From Faecalimonas umbilicata (GTDB lineage: Bacteria; Bacillota; Clostridia; Lachnospirales; Lachnospiraceae), in NCBI RefSeq assembly GCF_004346095.1, contig NZ_SLZV01000008.1, positions 37,617-101,616 of the forward strand: 64,000 nt of DNA, written 5' to 3'. Shown here piece by piece: positions 18,655 through 28,167 of this stretch. The position numbers were made by a program, and so were the translations under genes. Positions within the stretch are counted from its first letter, which is position 1, and each line of letters opens with the position of its first letter. The notes beneath the pieces are model-generated. The model ran no database searches, was not told the origin of the DNA, and saw nothing but the letters and a program-made list of their open reading frames with translations.

Positions 18655-21072
18655 CTACTGTCTTAATTCAATTCCCATTTCTTCTAACGCTTTTAAGATT
18701 CTTGTCATTGCCGCTGTGACATCTGCTTCTTCCAGTGTCTTGTCTTTTGCACGGAATACGATAGAATATGCGACAGACTTAAATCCTGCCTTGATCTGCG
18801 CACCTTCGTAGAGGTCAAATAACTTGTAGCTCTCTAAGTAAGCGCCACCTTTTTTCTCAATTACATCTTCCACCTGACCAACTAAGATTTCTTTTGGCAT
18901 TACCATGCTAATATCTCTTGTCACTGCCGGGTATTTTGCGATTCCTTCGTATTTCCGGTCAAAAGTAGCAAGCTCTACCACTTCCGGCATATCAATGACT
19001 GCCACATATGCTCTTGTTCCGATTCCATAAGTATCTGCAACATCCGGATGTACTTCTCCTAAGTATCCAACAACTTTTCCATCGTAAATGATGTTTGCCT
19101 GACGTCCTGGATGTAAGAACGGTTTTCCTGCATGCGGATCATAGGTTTCTTTCTTGTGCATACCGATCTTTTCAAAGAATTCTTCCACAACACCTTTCAT
19201 ACTAAAGAAATCACCTTCTCCGTACATACCAAGCGTAAACTGCATACGCTCTTCCGGAAGCTCTGTAACCGGAACTTGTTTCGGAAGATAAATATTTCCA
19301 AGCTCATAGAGACGGACATCTTTATTTCTTCGGTTATAGTTTGTTGCGAGAGAAGTTAACATTCCATTTAAGGATGTAGTTCTCATAATGCTGTAATCTT
19401 CTCCGAGCGGATTCATAATCTCTACTACTTCACGCAGCTTCGAATCTGCCGGAATCAATAATTTATCAAATACTTTCGGACTCTCGAAAGAATATGTCAT
19501 TCCCTGGCTGAATCCACAGAACTCTGCAATGTTTCTTGCAACTTCCTCGATACGTAACTTAAAGGACAGTTTTCCTGTTGTCGCCTCTCCTTTTGGAAGT
19601 GTAGTTGGGATATTATCATATCCATAGAATCTTGCTACTTCTTCTGCAAGATCCGCAAGGCGGAACAAATCATGACGGAAGGTCGGTGCGATCACTTCCT
19701 TTGTATCCTCATCGTATTCCAGACCGATTTTTGCAAAATAGCCCAACATTTCTTCCTCAGAAATGTCTGTTCCAAGCATTACATTGATCTTCTCTGCATC
19801 AAACGGAACTCGAACTGGTTCTTTTACTTTTCCGTATACATCCACAGTTCCTCCGACAACTTCTCCTGCTCCTAATTCCTCGATCAGCTGACATGCACGG
19901 TCGATTGCAGCTTTTGCATTGTTCGGATCTAATCCCTTTTCAAATTTTCCGGATGCATCTGTACGAAGTCCCACTTTTTTGCTGGATTTACGGATATTTG
20001 TTCCATCAAAACATGCTGCCTCGAACAACATAGTCTGCACATCATCTGTGATCATCGTATTTTCTCCGCCCATGATTCCGGCGATTCCAACAGATTTCTC
20101 TCCATCACAGATCATCAGAACAGATTCATCCAACTCTCTCTCCTGACCATCCAATGTCACAAACTTTTCTCCTGACTTGGCAGTCTTCACAACAATTTCT
20201 TTTCCTGCAATCTTTTCCAGATCATAAGCATGCATTGGCTGTCCGTACTCTTCCATCACATAGTTTGTGATATCAACTAAGTTGTTGATCGGGCGGATTC
20301 CTACTGATGCCAATCTTCTCTGCATCCATTTCGGAGATGGTCCCACTTTGACATTTTTTACAACTCTTGCACAGTAACGCGGGCAGAGATCTGCATCTTC
20401 CACAGTTACTTTAATATAATCATTGACATCCTCACTGTTTCCAGTCTCTGTCACAACCGGTGGATGAAATTCTTTTCCAAATGTAGCTGCTGCTTCCCTT
20501 GCAATTCCAACCACACTGAAGCAGTCCACACGGTTTGATGTCACTTCATATTCAAATACGACATCATTTCTTCCAAGTGCCTCAATTGCACTGCTTCCTA
20601 CAACAGCATCCTCCTCAAAAATGTAGATTCCATTGTCTGCTGCTTCCGGATACATGTCCTTTGTAGATCCAAGTTCCTCGATAGAACACATCATACCGAA
20701 GCTGTCTACCCCACGCAATTTTCCTTTTTTGATCTTGATTCCACCTGCAACCTGCTTTCCGTCATGGCTTCCCGCTACACGTCCGCCGTCCAATACAACT
20801 GGAATTTTTGCTCCTTCAAATACATTTTTTGCTCCCGTTACAATCTGTACGGTTTCTGATCCGACATTTACCTGGCATACAACAAGTTTATCTGCATCCG
20901 GGTGTTTCTCGATCTTCTCAATCTGCCCAATCACGATTTTTTCCAAATCTGCATCAAGCACTTCATATCCTTCTACCTTTGTTCCGGAAAGTGTCATCGC
21001 ATCCGTATATTCCTGCGCTGTGACATCCAGATCCGGTACATATGCTTTTATCCATGATAATGATGTATTCAT
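18655..21072 (-). CDS. pheT: Phenylalanyl-tRNA synthetase beta subunit
   Basis: The 805-residue subunit of the alpha2beta2 enzyme charges tRNA-Phe. Domains in order: N-terminal EMAP-like tRNA-binding domain (about 39-150, VGQI..HPDADKL), the B3/B4 editing domain, B5 (about 400-475), the catalytic-like core (RLADLAEEVARFYGYDNIP), and the C-terminal FDX-ACB anticodon-binding domain beginning near KYPAVTRDISMV. Length is normal. It lies 135 bases downstream of pheS in the usual order, and both are under the T-box leader. Confidence 0.97.
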   Translation of the reverse strand: MNTSLSWIKAYVPDLDVTAQEYTDAMTLSGTKVEGYEVLDADLEKIVIGQIEKIEKHPDADKLVVCQVNVGSETVQIVTGAKNVFEGAKIPVVLDGGRVAGSHDGKQVAGGIKIKKGKLRGVDSFGMMCSIEELGSTKDMYPEAADNGIYIFEEDAVVGSSAIEALGRNDVVFEYEVTSNRVDCFSVVGIAREAAATFGKEFHPPVVTETGNSEDVNDYIKVTVEDADLCPRYCARVVKNVKVGPSPKWMQRRLASVGIRPINNLVDITNYVMEEYGQPMHAYDLEKIAGKEIVVKTAKSGEKFVTLDGQERELDESVLMICDGEKSVGIAGIMGGENTMITDDVQTMLFEAACFDGTNIRKSSKKVGLRTDASGKFEKGLDPNNAKAAIDRACQLIEELGAGEVVGGTVDVYGKVKEPVRVPFDAEKINVMLGTDISEEEMLGYFAKIGLEYDEDTKEVIAPTFRHDLFRLADLAEEVARFYGYDNIPTTLPKGEATTGKLSFKLRIEEVARNIAEFCGFSQGMTYSFESPKVFDKLLIPADSKLREVVEIMNPLGEDYSIMRTTSLNGMLTSLATNYNRRNKDVRLYELGNIYLPKQVPVTELPEERMQFTLGMYGEGDFFSMKGVVEEFFEKIGMHKKETYDPHAGKPFLHPGRQANIIYDGKVVGYLGEVHPDVADTYGIGTRAYVAVIDMPEVVELATFDRKYEGIAKYPAVTRDISMVMPKEILVGQVEDVIEKKGGAYLESYKLFDLYEGAQIKAGFKSVAYSIVFRAKDKTLEEADVTAAMTRILKALEEMGIELRQ

Positions 21073-21207
21073 GTTTCTATTCCTTTCTCACTTCGATATT
21101 TCTGTCTTTCTCACTTTTCCATTTTCCTGAAAACTGACTTTCCGGAGAATTGCGTCTTCCTCTCTGCACATATTTCTCCGCCTTTTTCTGATGAGTCCCA
21201 ATCTGTT

Positions 21208-22227
21208 TTAGAACTGTTTTAAGAAACGGATGTCATTTTCATAGAGCAAACGCATGTCGTCAATCTCATATTTTAACAGCGCGATACGCTCCAGACCGAC
21301 ACCGAATGCAAATCCATTGTACTCTTCCGGATCAATTCCGCACATTTCCAGTACATGTGGATGAACCATACCACATCCTAAGATTTCAATCCAACCGGAT
21401 CCTTTACAGAAACGACATCCCTTTCCGCCACATTTGAAGCATGTCACATCCACCTCAGCGCTCGGCTCTGTGAATGGGAAGTGATGCGGTCTGAATTTTG
21501 TCTTTGTCTCTGGTCCGAATAATTCTTTCGCAAATACTTCCAGTGTTCCTTTTAAGTCTGCAAAAGAAATATTTTTGTCGATCACAAGTCCTTCAATCTG
21601 GTGGAAAGACGGAGAGTGTGTCGCATCCACTTCATCTGAACGGAATACACGTCCCGGAGCGATCATACGGATCGGAAGTTCTCCCTTTTCCATCACACGC
21701 GCCTGTACCGGGGAAGTCTGTGTACGAAGTACGATATCTTTATTGATATAGAAAGTATCCTGCTCATCTTTTGCCGGATGATCTGCCGGAATATTTAACT
21801 TCTCAAAGTTGTATTCATCGTATTCTACTTCCGGTCCTTCCACAACCTCATATCCCATTCCAATGAAGATGCGTTCCACTTCTTCTAATGCGATCGTATT
21901 CGGATGACGGTGTCCGACCATATTTTTCTTCGATGGCAGTGTCACGTCAATGACTTCAGATTTTAACTGTTCCTCACGAAGTGCTCTTTCCATCTTTGTC
22001 TTTGTCTCTTCTAATAACTGTTCAATTGCCTCTCTCGTCTCATTGACAAGCTGTCCAACCTTCGGTCTGTCTTCCGGGGCAACATCTTTCATCCCTTTTA
22101 AAACTGCTGTCAGTTCTCCCTTTTTCCCAAGAAATCTGACTTTTACATCATTCAGTTTTTCCGGTGCATCAGCAGCCTGGATCAGTCTGACTGCTTCTTC
22201 TTGGATGCTCTGTAATTTTTCCTTCAT
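21208..22227 (-). CDS. pheS: Phenylalanyl-tRNA synthetase alpha subunit
   Basis: The 339-residue catalytic subunit has an N-terminal coiled coil (about 1-85) that binds tRNA. The class II core includes motif 2 around RMIAPGRVFRSDEVDATHSPSFHQ and motif 3 at GFAFGVGLERIALL. A Cys-rich insertion, CFKCGGKGCRFC, precedes GSGWIEILGCGMVHP and may bind zinc. The gene begins directly after the T-box antiterminator/terminator, so its expression should respond to uncharged tRNA-Phe. Confidence 0.97.
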   Translation of the reverse strand: MKEKLQSIQEEAVRLIQAADAPEKLNDVKVRFLGKKGELTAVLKGMKDVAPEDRPKVGQLVNETREAIEQLLEETKTKMERALREEQLKSEVIDVTLPSKKNMVGHRHPNTIALEEVERIFIGMGYEVVEGPEVEYDEYNFEKLNIPADHPAKDEQDTFYINKDIVLRTQTSPVQARVMEKGELPIRMIAPGRVFRSDEVDATHSPSFHQIEGLVIDKNISFADLKGTLEVFAKELFGPETKTKFRPHHFPFTEPSAEVDVTCFKCGGKGCRFCKGSGWIEILGCGMVHPHVLEMCGIDPEEYNGFAFGVGLERIALLKYEIDDMRLLYENDIRFLKQF

Positions 22228-22248
22228 CTTTTCTGATTCCTCCTAAAT

Positions 22249-22543
22249 AAAAAAATCCCCGTCCCAAAAAGGGACGAGGTCTATCGCGGTACCACCCTAA
22301 TTCCTGCTCATAAGAGTCAGGCTCTCGGACTGCGTAACGTGCAGATACGTCATCTTCTACTAAGCTCCGGGCATCAATCCCCTGGAATCCTTTCCAAAAT
22401 GCAGCTCCCGTGGGAAATTCGATCCCTATCTGAACTAAAGGAAACTTCCAGCCGATGATTTCCTCTCTCTGTTAGAAAATAGTTCTCTACTGACACGTTC
22501 AACGCCTTTGATTTATCAATAACTCATTTGATTGTCTGAATCA
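22249..22543 (-). promoter_or_regulatory. T-box leader controlling pheS-pheT
   Basis: The minus-strand leader contains the conserved T-box AGGGTGGTACCGCG (22285-22298), which forms the antiterminator with the tRNA 3' end. A competing terminator follows: a CGTCCC/GGGACG stem with a T-run at 22249-22279. Stem I lies further upstream. A TTC triplet at 22432-22434, facing an AGAGAGA stretch, is my best guess for the Phe specifier but was not modelled. Uncharged tRNA-Phe would favour readthrough into pheS. Confidence 0.92.
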
Positions 22544-22549
22544 CTTATT

Positions 22550-22577
22550 ATTTTATCATAGGTTTTTGTGATGTCAA
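22550..22577 (-). promoter_or_regulatory. Promoter of the T-box/pheST transcript
   Basis: On the minus strand TTGACA (22572-22577) and TAAAAT (22550-22555) are 16 bases apart, directly upstream of the T-box leader. Confidence 0.7.
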
Positions 22578-22624
22578 GTGGTATTTCATAAAACAGAATC
22601 TCAGAATGCAAGATACCTGACGAT

Positions 22625-23101
22625 TTACAGCCAAAGCCGCTTTCCATCCAAAGCTGCATATTGTAATACATCATCCGTATCGTAGACTAGTTTTAACGAA
22701 AAGAACGGATGATTTTCTTCCAGAAGCCGCAGGAAAATCTTATCACCTTCCCACAAATTCAAATCATAAATCGCTGCTTTTTCTACCCATTCCAGCTCCC
22801 CTTCATCACAGGAAATCTGTGTCCCCTCAAAACCGTCTGCCGTGAAAAGAAACATATATTCGATCGTGTCTTCTCCGTATACAAAAGTTACAATTCCCCG
22901 GTACTGCCATGAAGTCAGTGTGTACCCGGTTTCTTCTTTGACTTCTCTTAAAAGGCACTCTTCCGGACTTTCATTTTTCTCAAAATGCCCGCCAACACCG
23001 ATCCACTTATCCCGATTGACGTCATTTCCCTTTACTGTACGATGTAACATCAGATATTTTCCGTCTTTTTCTATGTAACACAACGTGCTTAATTCTTTCA
23101 T
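22625..23101 (-). CDS. Nudix hydrolase (MutT-like)
   Basis: The 158-residue protein has a complete Nudix box, GGHFEKNESPEECL followed by LREVKEETGY, which binds the metal used to hydrolyse nucleoside diphosphate-X compounds. The N-terminus (TLCYIEKDGKYLMLHR) matches 8-oxo-dGTP diphosphatase-like members that clean the nucleotide pool, but substrate cannot be told from sequence. It is a separate small gene between pheS and the BrkB-family gene. Confidence 0.92.
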   Translation of the reverse strand: MKELSTLCYIEKDGKYLMLHRTVKGNDVNRDKWIGVGGHFEKNESPEECLLREVKEETGYTLTSWQYRGIVTFVYGEDTIEYMFLFTADGFEGTQISCDEGELEWVEKAAIYDLNLWEGDKIFLRLLEENHPFFSLKLVYDTDDVLQYAALDGKRLWL

Positions 23102-23186
23102 CTTGAATCCCCCTTTTCCAAAATCACTCTCTTCTAAAAAAATTTAACAAATGTATCGGTTTTTTTCCACTGTATCTGCCATCTTC

Positions 23187-24020
23187 CTACATAGATGTGA
23201 AAAAATCTTCTGCCAGCATCTCGTTTACTTCGCCGCCAAGCAGCATAATATACATACATGCATACAGCCAGAGCATGATCAGCATAATTGTCGTCATACT
23301 TCCATACATCGTAGAAAATCCGGTAAAAATATTGACGTATGCTGAAAAGATATAAGAAGCTGCCGCCCATCCGATCGCAGTCAGAAATGCTCCCGGAAAC
23401 TGTCTGATAAATTTTGTTTTCTTATTTGGAAGAAAATGATAGATTGTCATAGAAAACACCGTCAATACTACAATCGATGCCACTGCACGGATATTGATGA
23501 TCAGATCTATGATTCCCTTCATAAAAGGATAGTGATTGACAATAAAAATGCTCAACCGATCACCAAAACCAAGTATAACAAGGGAAAGTACGATCGCAAT
23601 AATAAATAGTACTGTGTAAAATGCTGCGCGCAGGCGCAGGTAAATATAATTTCTCGTTTCCTTACTTCCATAGACACTGTTAAGCCCCGCACTCATTGCA
23701 AGAACTCCTCTGCCTGCAGACCAGATTGCTACAAGCCCAGTCAGAGAGATCATCGCTTGAGACTGATTGTACACCTGATTGACAATAGAAACAATCATCG
23801 GGTAGATGGTCTTTGGAAGTACATGTGTCACCGCACGTATGACGTCTGCTTTCGTCACTGGCGTATACTGTACCAGAGCAAGAAGCAGCATGATAAAAGG
23901 AATCATTGACAGCACTATAAAAAAGGCTGACTGTGCAGCATATGCACCTGTATGATTCTCTGAAATCCTATTCATAATCCGGTTCAATAACCGGTATTTT
24001 TTCATTATCGTTTCTTTCAT
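23187..24020 (-). CDS. YihY/BrkB (UPF0761) family membrane protein
   Basis: The 277-residue protein has about six hydrophobic segments. BrkB/YihY features include AYAAQSAFFIVLSMIPFIMLLLAL at the first helix, GLVAIWSAGRGVLAMSAGLN and GSMTTIMLIMLWLYACMYIMLLGGEVN at the end. The family was once misnamed ribonuclease BN; its role is unknown, perhaps export or envelope maintenance. The start at 24020 (MKETIMKKY) has AAGGAG seven bases upstream, so the longer frame from 24047 is less likely. Confidence 0.88.
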   Translation of the reverse strand: MKETIMKKYRLLNRIMNRISENHTGAYAAQSAFFIVLSMIPFIMLLLALVQYTPVTKADVIRAVTHVLPKTIYPMIVSIVNQVYNQSQAMISLTGLVAIWSAGRGVLAMSAGLNSVYGSKETRNYIYLRLRAAFYTVLFIIAIVLSLVILGFGDRLSIFIVNHYPFMKGIIDLIINIRAVASIVVLTVFSMTIYHFLPNKKTKFIRQFPGAFLTAIGWAAASYIFSAYVNIFTGFSTMYGSMTTIMLIMLWLYACMYIMLLGGEVNEMLAEDFFTSM

Positions 24021-24050
24021 CGGACTTCTCCTTATTTTTTCTAACACACA

Positions 24051-24080
24051 ATCTTACCATGCTTTTCTCTCAAAATGCAA
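24051..24080 (-). promoter_or_regulatory. Candidate promoter of the BrkB-family gene
   Basis: The minus strand has TTGCAT (24075-24080), 18 bases, then TAAGAT (24051-24056) with an upstream TGG. Confidence 0.4.
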
Positions 24081-24155
24081 TCTGTTTTTTCTGCATTTTT
24101 ATATGGCACTGTGATATGGTATCCTGAATACCGGCCGGTTTGCTTTTCGTAAATT

Positions 24156-25490
24156 TCACCGTACTTCTACATCGTGATAAAATGTTGTCAGAATCTCGAG
24201 ATAATTCTTTCCTTTTTTCGCCATCTCGTTTGCGCCATTCTGGCTCATTCCGATGCCATGTCCGAACCCTCCGCCGTCCAGTACATAATTGCCGTCCTGA
24301 TACTCTACAGTAAAAAATGCACTCGGAAGCAGTGCCATACTATCTATCACTGTCCCATCCTGCTTCTCAATCGTATACCCGTTTCCGCCAAGCGCCGTCC
24401 GTATCTTATTTTCCGTATCAATGGTCACACTTCCCAACCCCCCAGTCACCACAATCTGCTGTGCCACACCACCGGGACCGTATTTTGTCACTTCCATCGA
24501 AGTTACATTTCCGATATTGGTCTGTGTATTTAGATTGATCATATTTGTCAGTACATTTGTCGGAATGACTGCCCGCCATCGATACCATGGAAGGTCTGCT
24601 TCGTAATCGCGCTCCGCATCTTTGATCTCTGCACTCTGTAGATAGCCTTTCTCCGGCGAAACATTTCCCCACGCCTCCGCCGTTGTCGTCTTTCCGCAGG
24701 AGGTAGAAAAATAATAAGCCGTGATCACCTGATCTTGATACCATAATTTTTGTCCTCTCGTCTCATCCACCGCTCGGTTTGTGCTCGCCTGCTCTCCAGA
24801 ATTACCATATACCTGGAAGGCAGTGCTGTCATCAATATGTGCCTGATATTCCGGATATCCAAACCCCTGTGTCTGCTTATATGCGTAGCTGCGCGCACAG
24901 ACCGCCTGCACTTTCAACGCTTCCGGCTCATAGGATGCAGGCATTTCTGACGGCACAACCCCATATAAGTACTGTTCCATTGAGAGTTCATTGACGATCA
25001 CAACTCCTTCCGCTGTCTGAAACAATTCGATTTTCCCACGATAATTTGGAACACCGCATCCTCGGTTCAATGTGACAACCGCGATCAAATCTCCTTCTTC
25101 TTTCGGCTCAATATGTATCGTTCCCTTCGCAAACATTGCATCATCCGGACAGATTGTGACCACTTCTCCTGGAGCGCTCTCGCGCACTTCATCTCCACTT
25201 TGGATTTTCAGACCGCCTGCTGCCTGAAATCCCGCTTCGGGATGTGCCACATTTGCAAATCCATCTGTCTTTAATACCACACGGACAACGGAATCTTCCA
25301 CTTCTTTTTCGGTTCCTTTTCCCTTACTTTTCTTTTCTTCCTCTGTCACGTTTGAATTTCTGTCCTTTTTCACCTCTTTCTGCTGATTGTTAGAAATACT
25401 TTTCATCAGACAGGCAAAAATAGATAACCCCAACAGAAATGCCAACATATGATATTTATATTTTTCTATCCATTTCATCTTTATTTTCAC
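24156..25490 (-). CDS. SpoIID/LytB domain protein
   Basis: The 444-residue protein has an N-terminal membrane anchor (MLAFLLGLSIFACLM), a polar linker and a SpoIID domain (about 150-440). Hallmarks are MEQYLYGVVPSEMPASYEPEALKVQAVCARSY, ITAYYFSTSCGKTTTAEAWG and GHGIGMSQNGANEMAKKGK. SpoIID is a lytic transglycosylase that degrades glycan strands during forespore engulfment; the family also has vegetative members. The frame opens with GTG at 25490 and an internal ATG follows at 25478; both have weak ribosome sites. No SpoIIQ, SpoIIR or SpoIIIA neighbour is present, so whether this is the sporulation protein is uncertain. Confidence 0.85.
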   Translation of the reverse strand: MKIKMKWIEKYKYHMLAFLLGLSIFACLMKSISNNQQKEVKKDRNSNVTEEEKKSKGKGTEKEVEDSVVRVVLKTDGFANVAHPEAGFQAAGGLKIQSGDEVRESAPGEVVTICPDDAMFAKGTIHIEPKEEGDLIAVVTLNRGCGVPNYRGKIELFQTAEGVVIVNELSMEQYLYGVVPSEMPASYEPEALKVQAVCARSYAYKQTQGFGYPEYQAHIDDSTAFQVYGNSGEQASTNRAVDETRGQKLWYQDQVITAYYFSTSCGKTTTAEAWGNVSPEKGYLQSAEIKDAERDYEADLPWYRWRAVIPTNVLTNMINLNTQTNIGNVTSMEVTKYGPGGVAQQIVVTGGLGSVTIDTENKIRTALGGNGYTIEKQDGTVIDSMALLPSAFFTVEYQDGNYVLDGGGFGHGIGMSQNGANEMAKKGKNYLEILTTFYHDVEVR

Positions 25491-25502
25491 TCTTTCTCAT
25501 AC

Positions 25503-25530
25503 AAAAATGGCAGCCGCTTTCACGACTGCC
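25503..25530 (-). terminator. Terminator of the 6S RNA gene
   Basis: The minus strand forms GGCAGTCG/CGGCTGCC around a six-base loop, followed by ATTTTTG. Confidence 0.75.
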
Positions 25531-25544
25531 TTTCTCTTTTGTAA

Positions 25545-25740
25545 GCTTTCCCCGGAGGTGCCGTTTTCTGTCTTTTGACTCCTAGCATTCCGCTAGGTGG
25601 GCAACCGCATCTGCTTTTCTGTCTTCCACTGCTTCGATCGGTGGCCTGACATATTACAGAGATATAAGAATCCCGTTTAAAGTATTGTAGGTTCAAAATA
25701 ACAGAATTGTCGAACATCCCAGGTATTTCTCTTTTGTTCT
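25545..25740 (-). ncRNA. ssrS: 6S RNA
   Basis: A gene-free stretch of about 195 bases has its own strong promoter and terminator. The transcript ends pair as in 6S RNA: CCTGGGATGT near the 5' end with GCACCTCCGGGG near the 3' end. The middle carries the conserved part TGAACCTACAATACTT, then AACGGGATTCTTATAT, that I recognise from clostridial 6S RNAs. 6S RNA mimics an open promoter bubble and binds housekeeping RNA polymerase in slow growth. It lies directly upstream of the SpoIID-like gene on the same strand. Exact ends are estimated from the promoter and the closing stem. Confidence 0.78.
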
Positions 25741-25746
25741 AGGTAC

Positions 25747-25775
25747 ATTATACATGATGTCTTTCAAGATTTCAA
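25747..25775 (-). promoter_or_regulatory. Strong promoter of the 6S RNA
   Basis: The minus strand has TTGAAA (25770-25775), 17 bases, then a perfect TATAAT (25747-25752). Predicted transcription start is near 25740. Confidence 0.8.
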
Positions 25776-25831
25776 CTGCTTCTTACTTAGATTTTTTTCA
25801 GTTTTCATTTTGTTTTTACAAAAACTATCTT

Positions 25832-28153
25832 TTACAAAAAACATTTTGTAAAATAAAACAAAATCTTTTCCCGGAAAGTCAATTTTTCCGCAATCATTCT
25901 GCACACGTTCCGATATATTCTGCAGAGTTCTCTTTCTTCTTTAGCAGAAATGGTGTCCCCGCTATACCACGCTTTAAGCGCTGTCTGCTGTGCCGCTTTT
26001 ATCTGCACTTCCATTTTATCACAGACTTTTTTTGCCTCCTGCCCAAATTCATCCCCGAGGCAGTCATTCTCTGCCATCCCGGCAAACCGGAGTACTTCAT
26101 AGAGACTGGAAAAGATTTTCTGTGCTTTCTCATTTCTGTTCTTTGCAAATATCCCCTGGCGCTGCTGCACCTTGTAAAAGCGCCATGCGCCAAAACTTAT
26201 GATACTCATCAGTATCAACAACAGAAGCTGTTTTATTCGTTTTATCAACAAATTACGCTTCGTTCCATTGTCTTCTTTTTCTACATCCACATTTGTTGCA
26301 GCATTTTTTTCTGTACCTTGCTGCTGATTCTCCACATTTTTATCATTCGCTTCTTTTGTCCCGCTCTCATATTCTTTTGGAATATTGGATTCTGTCATCT
26401 GGCTGTCAGAACTGACTCTCTGCGAATCCTCACCAGATACTTCCGGGGAAACATTTGCCAAATCTGTCCCATGCGCTTTTGATGTATCGTCTCTTCCGTA
26501 AGTTGGTGTCAGTTCCACTGGGATCCAGATTCCGTCACCCGTGTAAATTTCTGTCCATGCATGGGCATCTGCCCCGGTTACAGTCACCTGATAAGTTCCA
26601 TCATCGGAAGTCTTCCACTGCTCCTTACCAATCAGGTATCCGGAAACAAATCGCGCCGGAATATCATGACTGCGGAAGAGCAATGTTGCCGCCGTCGCAT
26701 AATGCACACAATATCCTTTTTTGTTCTCAAACAGAAAATATTCTACATATTCTTTTCCCCACGGAACCTTTCCCGGTGACAGACTATAACTTGTATGCGC
26801 GCCCAGCCATTGCTCCATCGCTGCTGAAATTTCAAAGAGAGTTTCACCCTCCAGTGGGATCTGCTGCAGTTTTTTCTTTTGTTCTGCATCGATCTTAAGA
26901 TACTGTTTGCTGACAAACAAATCATACTCTGACGTTTTTCTAAGAATCTCCTCACACTTTTTTCCGGTGCGTTCCTGCCAGTCAGACTCTGATAGTTCGC
27001 AAAAAGAAGTCGTATACGTCGTTCTCCCGGTTCCTTTCACATAGGTATCTCCCCATACTTCCTGCTCATTTCTGATCTTGCTTCCATATGGAAGATATTC
27101 ATATGCCTTCTCTGTATCCTCATACTCCACAGATAGTTTTTTTTCATCCTTCTTTTTCTTCAGCCAGCGATAGACATCCCCTTTTCTCTCTTCCAGTGCC
27201 TCTCGCCTTCCAAGCTGATCTCTCGCACTACTCTCCAGTCTTTCCCACTGTTTTCTATTGTAATCTGCTCCAATATATCCATACAAATACAGATCCGTCT
27301 GTGGTTTTTCCCCGACTGTCACTTTCAGCTGGGGCTCTTTTCCCGGTTCCAGCCGATCCGCCGCAGATAAGTCTCCATTTCCAATACCTCCTGCTGCAAT
27401 ATCTGTCCTTCCATTCGCTCTGATACTTCTTCCGATATCCTGCCACAATTCTTCTAATACGAGTTTTTGTTTTGGACTGTCCGGCGGAAAAATTGTTTGT
27501 AGCAACGGTTCCAGAATACACGCACTTCCTACAAATGCAAGCGCCGCGATTCCGATCAGCATTCCGTTTGCCGTTCCGAAAAATTTTATCTGCCTTTGTT
27601 TTCCCGGCAGCGCAGTCTGCATTGCCAGAAGTCCCATGATTCCTATCAGCAACTCCCACACCGTACGATTTTCCGGAACTTTCCCAACTAGGAATGGCGC
27701 GAGAAAACCAAATGCAAACAACACTGCCAAAAGTATTCTGCCCTTCTTTTGTAAAAATCCTCCAACAAGAAGACCACTCACAAGGACTCCCGCCGCAAGG
27801 ATTGCCGTCTGCTCGGTAGAAATCCCCCCTGTCTTCACATACTGCACAGCATCCCATGAGAACTGATAATACGCATTGACCGCCTCCGTCATTCGCTCCA
27901 TACTGCGGCAAATCCCCTCACAGATTTCCTTCCATCTCCAAAGTCCGATCCATACAAACAGTCCCACTGCCGCTGGAAACAGATATTTTCTGTTCCGTTT
28001 CCAGCCAAACGCAATGCCCCAGATCACAGAGGAGAGTACAATCCAGATGAAAATCATTTTTTGATCATATGGAATCTGAAACGCATCTGCGATTCCATGC
28101 AACACGCCAAGCGTCCCTACTGCTCCATAGAACACACTCCACGCTGTTTCCAT
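25832..28153 (-). CDS. TgpA-like membrane transglutaminase-fold protein
   Basis: The 773-residue protein has about six N-terminal membrane helices (1-240), an extracellular transglutaminase-like domain, another membrane helix near 650, and a cytoplasmic helical tail. Catalytic features are Cys in KKGYCVHYATA, His in DAHAWTEIY and an acidic position in WIPVELTPT, where Glu stands in place of the usual Asp. The start at 28153 (METAW) has GGGAGGGG just upstream and lies 14 bases after the DUF58 stop. It is the third gene of the MoxR-DUF58-transglutaminase operon, a common bacterial set of unproven function, perhaps assembly or maturation of envelope proteins. Confidence 0.88.
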   Translation of the reverse strand: METAWSVFYGAVGTLGVLHGIADAFQIPYDQKMIFIWIVLSSVIWGIAFGWKRNRKYLFPAAVGLFVWIGLWRWKEICEGICRSMERMTEAVNAYYQFSWDAVQYVKTGGISTEQTAILAAGVLVSGLLVGGFLQKKGRILLAVLFAFGFLAPFLVGKVPENRTVWELLIGIMGLLAMQTALPGKQRQIKFFGTANGMLIGIAALAFVGSACILEPLLQTIFPPDSPKQKLVLEELWQDIGRSIRANGRTDIAAGGIGNGDLSAADRLEPGKEPQLKVTVGEKPQTDLYLYGYIGADYNRKQWERLESSARDQLGRREALEERKGDVYRWLKKKKDEKKLSVEYEDTEKAYEYLPYGSKIRNEQEVWGDTYVKGTGRTTYTTSFCELSESDWQERTGKKCEEILRKTSEYDLFVSKQYLKIDAEQKKKLQQIPLEGETLFEISAAMEQWLGAHTSYSLSPGKVPWGKEYVEYFLFENKKGYCVHYATAATLLFRSHDIPARFVSGYLIGKEQWKTSDDGTYQVTVTGADAHAWTEIYTGDGIWIPVELTPTYGRDDTSKAHGTDLANVSPEVSGEDSQRVSSDSQMTESNIPKEYESGTKEANDKNVENQQQGTEKNAATNVDVEKEDNGTKRNLLIKRIKQLLLLILMSIISFGAWRFYKVQQRQGIFAKNRNEKAQKIFSSLYEVLRFAGMAENDCLGDEFGQEAKKVCDKMEVQIKAAQQTALKAWYSGDTISAKEERELCRIYRNVCRMIAEKLTFREKILFYFTKCFL

Positions 28154-28167
28154 CTTGCACCCCTCCC

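Noticed and set aside
25520..25717. 65-codon frame on the minus strand
   Set aside because: It falls inside the 6S RNA, lacks a ribosome site and crosses the RNA's conserved core.
27255..27911. 218-codon frame on the minus strand
   Set aside because: It is an alternate frame inside the transglutaminase gene, with Trp/Cys/Arg-rich composition and no ribosome site.
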